Assembly: GCF_026420145.1 (NCBI RefSeq)
Contig: NZ_JAPMLV010000001.1
Coordinates: 1,116,001-1,180,000, forward strand
Source: Enterobacter pseudoroggenkampii
GTDB lineage: Bacteria; Pseudomonadota; Gammaproteobacteria; Enterobacterales; Enterobacteriaceae
Length of the DNA: 64,000 bases
Reading direction: 5' to 3'
Under the pieces are notes generated by a model. That model searched no databases. It was not told where the DNA came from and saw only the letters and a program-made list of their open reading frames with translations. Of the stretch, positions 47,459 through 56,000 are shown in pieces. Position 1 is the first letter of the stretch; each line of letters starts with the position of its first letter. The translations under genes and the position numbers were made by a program.

Positions 47459-47677
47459 ATGAAATTACGAATCACAAGAGCAATCGGCCTCAGCAAGTTC
47501 TCGCCACGTTGGGTTAAGGTTATCTGTTTACGGTTGACTAAAAACGATATTGAGCGCTCCCTCAACGCGCTTCTGGCCACAATTGATGAAACTGAACTCT
47601 CTTCGGAGAAAGTCAAAGCATTGAGGGAATGCGTTGACAGAATCAACCTGGCAAGGGGAAAGGGGATGCAAGCGTGA
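47459..47677 (+). CDS. Small hypothetical phage protein
   Basis: 72 residues, AGAGG upstream. The product is basic and helical (RITRAIGLSKFSPRWVKVICLRL; SSEKVKALRECVDRINLARG). It lies 120 bases after P. Family not recognised. Its stop overlaps a following GTG (GTGA). Confidence 0.55.
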   Translation: MKLRITRAIGLSKFSPRWVKVICLRLTKNDIERSLNALLATIDETELSSEKVKALRECVDRINLARGKGMQA

Positions 47678-47739
47678 GCGCTACTGCTATTGAGCCGAAA
47701 GAGATTTTTTATACCACATGCTCATTGCTGAACACATAA
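47674..47739 (+). pseudogene. Truncated ORF at the phage-cargo junction
   Basis: A GTG start overlapping the previous stop opens a frame SATAIEPKEIFYTTCSLLNT that ends after 21 residues. Coupled starts in this operon normally head full genes, so this looks like the 5' stump of a phage gene cut by the cargo. The following 47740-48003 contains no good gene. It does contain a remnant-like frame (AVRNPSFGRSIGSYTSELL) ending at 47960. Confidence 0.4.
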
Positions 47740-48003
47740 AGCGTAGCTGAAGTGACTGATGCTGACTGAGTGATGCGCGGAGAAATAGTTGTCTAATAAC
47801 TCAATCATATTAATCACTTTTCCCATGGTACCTTTTTTATCTTGAGGATTAGGCAGTACGAAATCCTAGCTTTGGCCGCTCTATTGGATCCTACACCTCT
47901 GAACTGCTAAGGACGGAATATGAACGGATGAAAGCTAGCATGAGGTGCGAGTGGTGTTGAGAAAGGTCCACTGGACAATCATTTGAATAATTCTGTGAAA
48001 AAT

Positions 48004-48912
48004 TCATTTGTATAAAGAGTCTTCTCCTTCTGGGCGCGTTTTGAACCTTCGATGCATCCACAGGTATTGCTCAGGGGCGCGGAGGATTTCACGCTCGATG
48101 ATTTTATTCATATAAGCAGCTGCAGCGATATTATCGTCCTCCGGATATCCTAACAATGGATTACTGATATACATATGATAACCTTTTTTATCGCTCCGTC
48201 GAATCATGCTAAGTGTGATCAAATTTGCTCCAGCGAGTTTTGAAAGTGCGTACGTTCCGTTCGTTGTGGCTGCTTTTTTTACCGAGAAAAAGGGTGCGAA
48301 AACGCTCCCCTTAGGCCCGTAATCCTGATCTGGTGCAAACCACACAGCTTCACCGGCCTTGAGTGCATGAACTAAGCGAGATAGATTACGTCGATCAATC
48401 ATAGCTTTATTTGAACGCATACGTCCTTTTGTCTGAACCCATTCCATCAATGGATTGTTGTGCGGCCGATATGTTGCCATCATTGGATGGCATAACCCCA
48501 TTACTCTTCCGCATAGTTCAAGCGACATGAAATGAATCCCGACAACCATTACCCCTCCGGTTGCGTTAGCCAAGTTTTCAATCCCTTCTACGTCAAACCA
48601 CTTTTTGACTCTCGCATCGCTCCAGAACCAGGCCATGCCAGTTTCCATCAGTCCCAGCCCGAGAGAAACAAAGTTATTATTTATCATCTGGCTTCGGGCA
48701 ATCGGAGTCATATCGGGAAAACAGAGTTCAATATTCCTAACCGCTATACTTTCTCTACGTTTTAAAAAGGGCCTGGAGATTTTTCCAAGACCGGAACCAA
48801 GAGTATATAAAACCGGATAAGGAAGTTGGACTATAACCCACAGAAGTGCCAAGCCTGCCCAGGAAAACCAGTGGCGGGGATGAAGTAATTTGTATGTAAA
48901 GAGCTGTGACAT
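48004..48912 (-). CDS. LpxP/LpxL-type lipid A acyltransferase (prophage cargo)
   Basis: 302 residues from MSQLFTYKLLHPRHWF at 48912. An N-terminal membrane anchor (WFSWAGLALLWVIVQLPYPVLY) is followed by PFLKRRESIAVRNIELCFP, the catalytic HX4(D/E) motif VVGIHFMSLELCGRVMG, MATYRPHNNPLMEWVQ, GRMRSNKAMIDRRNL and FAPDQDYGPKGS. Sequence resembles E. coli LpxP (Ddg, cold-induced palmitoleoyl transferase) more than LpxM. It would add a secondary acyl chain to lipid IVA at the inner membrane. As an extra copy on a prophage it could alter lipid A. It is opposite to phage transcription. Confidence 0.9.
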   Translation of the reverse strand: MSQLFTYKLLHPRHWFSWAGLALLWVIVQLPYPVLYTLGSGLGKISRPFLKRRESIAVRNIELCFPDMTPIARSQMINNNFVSLGLGLMETGMAWFWSDARVKKWFDVEGIENLANATGGVMVVGIHFMSLELCGRVMGLCHPMMATYRPHNNPLMEWVQTKGRMRSNKAMIDRRNLSRLVHALKAGEAVWFAPDQDYGPKGSVFAPFFSVKKAATTNGTYALSKLAGANLITLSMIRRSDKKGYHMYISNPLLGYPEDDNIAAAAYMNKIIEREILRAPEQYLWMHRRFKTRPEGEDSLYK

Positions 48913-49104
48913 AAATTTCCCTAAGCTAATGAAGGTTGTAATGCACATGGATAATTTGAAGAATTTGTTTTTCAGCGGAACGTTTCATTTAGATAATTGA
49001 GTTTTTTTCTGAATTCAGGGGGACAGATTGCGTGTGGGAGTGGATGCTCACTAAATGGTTTAGTGAGGCGAAAAAATTCTTTTTCTATAAGACTCAATGG
49101 GTTA

Positions 49105-49380
49105 TTAACGATATTCGAGGAATTGCCTTCTGGATTCATCCTCCCCGACATACTCAAAAGATAGAAGACGAATTGGGATTAAGTTATAAAACCAATAGCA
49201 ATCATTTCGTTGAATAACTTCGCCTGGCTTGAAACATATCCCTGATGCTTCCCGAACAATTGCATATTTACCATTGCTAAATTTCACTCTGTGGATATAG
49301 AAATGTTGACCGATCTGTCCATGACAGCTGTTCGAAAGTATATCTCCTTCAATAAAAACAGATTTTTTATCTTTCATCAT
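49105..49380 (-). CDS. Hypothetical protein in cargo
   Basis: 91 residues from MMKDKKSVFIEGDI at 49380 (AGAGGG upstream). The frame is open 43 codons further, but that part overlaps the zinc-ribbon gene. It looks beta-rich: GDILSNSCHGQIGQHFYIHRV, FSNGKYAIVREASGICFKPGE and CYWFYNLIPIRLLSFEYVGE. No family recognised; a small SH3-like or RNA/DNA-binding barrel is possible but not shown. It lies between lpxP-like and zinc-ribbon genes, same strand. Confidence 0.6.
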   Translation of the reverse strand: MMKDKKSVFIEGDILSNSCHGQIGQHFYIHRVKFSNGKYAIVREASGICFKPGEVIQRNDCYWFYNLIPIRLLSFEYVGEDESRRQFLEYR

Positions 49381-49451
49381 AATGCCCTCTACCACTATAC
49401 TATAAAAGGAATGTTGGCATTTACAGATATCAGTTAAGTTGCAGGAACTGT

Positions 49452-49628
49452 TCAGCCGCCGATGCACCAGCATTCTGATGGCCTGAACAACAGTCCGCAG
49501 GCAGGACATTCCAGAACAGCATTTTTTCTTAGTTTACCTGCTTTCTGATTGGCTCTGTATGCGCATACCGGGCAAGCAACATGGACCGGTCTTTCTTTAA
49601 AATGTCTAAGTCCCTCTGTAAATGACAT
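49452..49628 (-). CDS. Small zinc-ribbon protein (YnfU-like), copy 1
   Basis: 58 residues with AGAGGT upstream: MSFTEGLRHFKERPVHVACP, then VCAYRANQKAG and ECPACGLLF. Two CPxC knuckles 20 or so residues apart form a zinc ribbon. It resembles the short prophage protein YnfU of E. coli and, more clearly, the second small protein at 58753. Function unknown; possibly a nucleic-acid or protein adaptor. Confidence 0.7.
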   Translation of the reverse strand: MSFTEGLRHFKERPVHVACPVCAYRANQKAGKLRKNAVLECPACGLLFRPSECWCIGG

Positions 49629-49777
49629 AAAATAACCTCTGAAAAATATAATATTTATTATACGCTTTAAAATATAAATTATCGGGTTAAATTATGAATA
49701 TTTATTGCTGAATAAAATATGAGCTTTTAGAAAACAACAGTTTGATTTATGTTACAATATCCTTCCATGAGAAATTT

Positions 49778-50014
49778 ATGATGAAATCAGAAGACACTCT
49801 TGACTGGTACCCAGCGCAGTTGCCGCCAGTAAAAATTATTTTAGGTGAAGCAGTGCTTGCTGTGGGTAAACAGGGAAGGCCGATTAATACACGGACCTTG
49901 CTCGAGTATCTTCAAGTCATGCAAGGTAAGCAAAAAAGACGTGATGATCAAGTTGCTATGCAGACTGCGATTGAAGTGCTTAGAGACAATCAGCGCATTA
50001 ACGGTAGGCGTTAA
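49778..50014 (+). CDS. YmgB/AriR-type two-component connector protein
   Basis: 78 residues from the ATG at 49778 (77 from 49781). The segment ILGEAVLAVGKQGRPINTRT through LLEYLQVMQ and MQTAIEVLRDN fits the YmgB/AriR/YcgZ fold (LGQAV...NNKNII...LEIVL in AriR). Those proteins act through the RcsB phosphorelay and affect colanic acid and biofilm. It converges on the glucan synthase gene with 17 bases between the stops. A regulator acting on envelope polysaccharide next to a glucan synthase is suggestive. Confidence 0.7.
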   Translation: MMKSEDTLDWYPAQLPPVKIILGEAVLAVGKQGRPINTRTLLEYLQVMQGKQKRRDDQVAMQTAIEVLRDNQRINGRR

Positions 50015-50020
50015 TGCGCT
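49992..50020. terminator. Perfect 12-bp hairpin at the connector/ndvB convergence
   Basis: AGCGCATTAACG/CGTTAATGCGCT with loop GTAGG, covering the last codons of the connector gene and reaching to 12 bases before the ndvB stop. No T tract follows on either strand, so it may stabilise 3' ends or stop transcription only weakly. Confidence 0.5.
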
Positions 50021-50031
50021 CTTAAGATCCC

Positions 50032-53000
50032 TTAGTTCTGAGTGATCTCTACTATGTGTCTTTGACCATCCTGCTTTAAAGGTATTCGGTCATCAGACAG
50101 TTCGATACCATCTAGTATAACCTGATACTCCCCGTTGCCACGTGTAATGGTAATCTCGTAATAACTTTCGTCATGTTGATATGTCAGAGAAAAAGACTCC
50201 CACTCTGCTGGTAACAGGGCATGTATGGTCAAGACATCACCGGAACGTTTTATGCCCATCAATTCTTCTGTAAGAAGACGATAGGCCCAACCCGCTGATC
50301 CGGTGTACCAACTCCAACCTGCACGTCCAGTATGTGGCGCGATGCTGTAAACATCTGCACTCATTACGTATGGTTCTGCTCTGTAAATCGCAACTTCTTC
50401 GTCAGTAGACGCGTGGTTTATTGGATTGATCAGTGACCAGAGTTGCCACGCACGCTCTGCATTTCCCATTCGGGCAAATGCCATCACGGCCCAGATAGCA
50501 CCATGAGTATATTGCCCGCCATTTTCACGCACACCAGGCACATAACCCTGAATGTAACCGGGATTTGGTCCGTGTCCATCGAATGGAGGCGAAAGTAGCT
50601 TTATCAACCTGGATTCGGAGTTTACCAAATGCTTGTCCAGAGCCTGCATTGATTTACCGGCACGTCCACAGTCTGTCGCACCGGATAAAACGGACCAACT
50701 TTGAGCTATTGCATCAATCCGGCAGTCTTGAGAACTTTTGGATCCTAAAGGCGTTCCATCGTCAAAATATCCACGCCGAAACCATTCCCCGTCCCAGGCT
50801 GTCGCATTCAGATTTTTTTGCAAGTGTTCCGCCTCCGTGCGACACAGCGATGCTACAAGCTTATCTTGCTGACGCTCAGCGTGCGTCGCGAAACGCTTTA
50901 AAATATCGAACAGGAAGAACCCGAGCCAAACGCTTTCACCTTTTCCTTCGATGCCGACCCGGTTCATCCCATCGTTCCAGTCGCCAGCACCCATTAGCGG
51001 CAGACCATGTTGTCCAAAACGAAGCCCATGCTTAATGGCTTTAACGCAGTGTTGCCATAGCGTCTCTTCGGTGTGGCTGATTAGTGGTGTATCGTAAACG
51101 GACTCTTCTCCAGGCTGGAGCTGACGCCCTTCCAGATAAGGAATCATCTGCTCTAGTATTCCGATATCCCCAGAAGTGTCGACGTAGTGACAGACGGCGA
51201 GCGGGAGCCAGAGAAAATCATCTGAACATCGCGTGCGTACGCCGCTACCGTGAGGTGGATGCCACCAGTGCTGCACATCGCCTTCAATAAACTGTCTTGA
51301 CGCACATAGTACTATTTGGTCGCGCAGGCGTTCCGGTGCAGCGTGGGTCAGTGCTAATGTATCCTGGAGTTGATCGCGAAAACCAAATGCGCCACCCGAT
51401 TGATAATAGCCACTGCGCGCCATGAGACGACAGGCCATTGTCTGATATAGAAGCCAACCGTTAACTAGCTTATCAACTGAATGGTCTGGTGTTTTGACCA
51501 CTATCTTATCCAGCATGCGGTGCCAGTGACGATGGACATTGTCCAACTCCTGTCGAACGATATTTTCATCCAAATAATGATCGAGTATAGTCTGAGCCCG
51601 GGCGGAGTTTTCCTCGCTGCCGAGTACAAAAATGAAGGTTTTCTGATCACCGTCAATTAGGGTGGTAACAGACTGAACTGCACCGCATGGATCCAAACCA
51701 GCGCCTGTATTTCCCGATAAACTGCGAAGCTTCATTGCGGCCGGTTTTTGCAAAGAGCCATTGCGGCCAATAAACTCTCGGCGATCACCTGTCAACGAAC
51801 AATTAGGATCGTTGACAGCGAAAAATGCAATGCGTCCTTCGCCGTTAGCTCCGTAAAAGTTATTTGCTGTAACTCCACTACCACCCGGCACGACCACCGT
51901 ATGTGTAACGATATGGGGAGCAGAACGCGAGCGTGATTCCCCAAGCGTCCACTCTACGTACCCTGTGACCGATAATTTGCGCGTGCGGCCCGAATTGTTA
52001 CTAAGCGTCAGAAGTGCCAACTTAACAGGATCGTGTTCGCCAACCAGTATTGTCAACTCGCTATCTATACCACTATCGCGGTGCGCGAATACGCTGTAGC
52101 CAAAACCATGACGGGTTAAATAATCCCCGCGGCCACGAACAGGTAACGTCGTGGGTGACCATACCGTTCCGCTCTCTTCATCACGAATATAAAAAGCCTC
52201 ACCGCTACGGTCGCTTACTGGATCGTTTTCCCAGGGGGTTAAACGATATTCATGAGCGTTCTCATACCAACTGTAAGCCTGTCCGGCTTCTGAAATGACG
52301 CTACCAAAACAGGAGTTTGCCAGCACATTTGACCAAGGGGCCGGCGTTGGAACATTTTCCTTCAGGATAATCTGATACTCCCGTCCATCCTCTGAAAACC
52401 CTCCATGCCCATTGAAGTTGAACAGATGTTCTATATGCGGCGTCCAGTCTTCCTGTCGATTGCTTCCCTCAGTGACAAAAGATACAAATGGCCTTTGCGG
52501 TTTAATTGGCGAGTGGAGCCGCTGATTAAGTTGTTCGTTTAGCCCGCCGGCGCGATCGTCAAGATACATACATGCAACGCTCATCAGCAATTGCTTATCT
52601 TCAGAAGACAAATGCTCCCCGTTACGGACAAAAATGCCGCCCGGTTTATCCAGCAGGCTGGCTTCTGAACCGGCATAGATTAAATCCATAATCAGTGTTT
52701 GAAGGGCCTGCTGATAGCCACCTGCGCTGTTATTGAGGATAACAAGATCCACTTCAAGCCCTTTTAGTCGCCAGTAACGATGAGCCTGAATCAGTGTAGT
52801 GATAGAGGTCATACTCTCATCGCTGGTCACGCTATGCAGTACAATCGGTAAATCACCTGAAATACCCCAGCCCCACAGTCCGGACTGACCGCGGCGGTTA
52901 CGGCTTATGACTTGATCGTCGGCGCGTAATTCGTGACAGGGATAGAGCACAGCACTAGCGAGTCGGTTAAACAGCGTTGCGTCATCTTCGCTGGCATTTA

Positions 53001-56000
53001 TCTGCCTTAGCACTACCAGACTGTGCGACCAAGCAAGCTCAAAAACACGCTCAGCGATTGGGTAATCACGGTATTTTTCCAATAATGCCTTGCTTTGCTG
53101 ACGGCTCTCACTGATGCCATAAACGATATCAATCGTTATCGGAATGCCTGGCATGAGTCTCACAACTTGTCGGATCGCTAGGACAGGATCCAGCACGGCA
53201 CCGGAAGTATTGCTGAGCGGCCCGTTAGCATAGATAGCAGCGGCATCAGCCGGACTTCTGCCCCTTCCAATAAACTTAGCTCGGTCTGTTTCAAACGAGG
53301 CTTCATTATGATCATTGCTATGCACCACCATCATGTGAAACAGAAATGGGCTCGTTTCATCTGGAGAACGCGGTCGTCGATGGCAAAGAATAGCTTCCCG
53401 ACTGTGATCAATCTCAGTTTCGATGAACAAATTACTGAATGCCGGATGCGCTAAATCACTGGTTTCTGGAGCAATCACCACTTCAGCATACGTTGTTAGC
53501 TCGAGCGTTCGCGGTAGACGGCCATGGTGTACCAGGGTGACACGCCGCAGCTCTATATCATCCTCCGGGGAAACCACAACCTGTGTCCTAACGCTAAGGG
53601 CTCCGAAGGTACGCCTGAATTCTGCGCCTGCGTCGGTGAAGATTATCTCATCGCTGCTATTCGCATTTCCGCCCATGGGCTGCCAAGTATTGCTCCATAC
53701 CTCATTCGTATGCGGATCGCGGATATAACAGAACGATCCCCAGTTATCACGGGTTGTATCGCTGCGCCAGCGGGTAACTGAAATCGAATTCCAGCGGCTG
53801 TATCCTCCACCACCTGGCGTCAGCATCAAGTGGTAATGCCCATTTGAGAGCAGCTGTATTTCTGGAGTGGGGCTGTCTACATGACTGAAAACTCTCGGTT
53901 CATATCGCACCGGTTTAACCCTTCCTTCATGGGATTCAAAATGACGGCGAGGGCTGTAAAGATCGACTGCATCCGGGACGCGTTCCTGCAATAGAAGATT
54001 CGCCGACATAAAGGTGGGGCTTGCCATAAATCGCTCGATCATCGGGGCATCAAGCAGGATATGCGCTAGCGCCTGGAATCCCATCCCTTGGTGGTGTGCC
54101 ATCCAGGACTGTACAACCGCGTACAGTTGCCCGGTAGCAAGCCGTGATGGCGTGTAGTCCAGCGCTTCATAAAACCCGTATTCGCCATGTGCACCGCTCT
54201 GCTCCAGTCTAAGTAAGTTTTCGCAGGCCTTCTGGGGGTAAACGAGCAGAGCCAGTAGTGTTGCATACGGCGCGACTACCATATCGTCCGCAAGTCCTCG
54301 GCGAAGACCGAGTCCAGGTACCCCAAATGCCTGATACTGATAATTACGCTGGACATCAAATGCATAATAGCCGGACTCAGAAACGCCCCATGGTACGCCA
54401 CGTTCCTTGCCCCAGTTAATCTGACGTGTCACCGCGGATTTGCCCATTTCATCAAGCAAACTGCCGCGCCAGTTTGGCATCACAAGATTCGGCATCAGGT
54501 ATTCAAACATCGAGCCGCTCCATGACATTAACGAGGTCTCATTGTCGATATTGGTGAACAACCTTCCCAACGCATACCAGCTTTTCATCGGAAGCTGATT
54601 TGTCGCGATAGCGAGATAACTTGTCAGCCTGATTTCAGAGGGCAGAAGGTCATAGTGGCTTTTATCGGCGGTATTTGTGTCGCAGTTATATCCGACACTG
54701 AGCAGGCTGGTAGCTTCGCTGTAGAGAAAGGCAAAATCCATTCGCGCATGGTCATTTAACCTCTTTTCAAGTTCGCTGATGATATCCAGCCGCAAACGGG
54801 CGTGAGTAATAACTGATGCAGGAGGCGTTCCTTCTCCGGTATCGGTACTCTGCGCCAACCAGCTTAGTGTTGGCAATGTCTCGCTTGGGTATGTAGGGGG
54901 TAACCACGCGAGCAGATGTGACCATTCGTGGCATAATTCAACCAACTGATGCTCCAGATGCTCGGCCCAGCGCACCACAAGATCACCTTCCTGCTGACTC
55001 GCAGCGGTAAGATATTTGCACTGAGTACGCATTTTTTTAAGTTCGCTATAAAGAGCTCCCGAAGGAAGTTCCACTGAGCTGAAACACTGCTTTTGAAGCT
55101 CTTTAAGTGTATCCGGTGCCCCCGGCCCCCAGTGTTTTTCAAGAAGTAATAATGTATCGTTTAACCCTGCAAGTATTCTTTCGCCATTCAAAATCGGCTG
55201 GTTTCGCATGGCTAATAACCCTTCACGCAGAGTCAATAGATGTCCAGCCATATTACCGCTATCCACGCTTGATACGTAACGCGGACTGAGCGGCGCAAGT
55301 GTTCGAGTGTCATACCAGTTATATAAATGACCACGAAAATGTTCCATATTATCAAGAGAGTCGAGCGTGAGCGTTATGCGTTGTAAGACGCTGCCGCCTG
55401 GCAAATAGCCAAAATCCCAGGCAGTAAGGTTAGCCAGTAGTGATAACCCAATGTTGGTAGGGGATGTACGGTGCGCGATCGTCGGCTGCGGTATTTCCTG
55501 ATAATTATCGGGGGGGAGCCAATTTTCTTTCGCTGTGGCGAAGGTCTCAAAAAAAGACCATATTTCTCGGCTTGTCTGTCTCAGCAGAAGTTTCTGCTTA
55601 TGATCTGGCAAAAAGGGCTTACGAGCGGGTTGGCGGCTCAGCCAAGCCATAATAATGGGAGCTATGCACCACCCGAAGCTAATGGGCAATGCGATGAACA
55701 GCATCAGCGGATCAAACACCAATGCTAGTGATGTGAGACTCAGACCGCAGGCAACATTCAGCCACATTTCCCGATAAAAACCTAAAACAGAGACACTGGA
55801 TTGGTAGTTATCTGGGTTATAGCTTACCCATTGGTTGAGGTTACGCTGGCTTACACCAAGTCGCCAAAGCGTAACTCCAATAGCGTATAATGAGTAACCG
55901 GCCTCGTGGGGTAGTATCATAATCGTGAGACCGATACGTGAAATGCGCTTCAAGGCTCCAGCTGAGACCAGTTGCAGATGTTGTTTAAGGGGACGACGGT

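Noticed and set aside
48972..49217. Two opposing 61-residue frames upstream of the lpxP-like gene
   Set aside because: They overlap one another and the 91-residue gene; no ribosome-binding site or family features.
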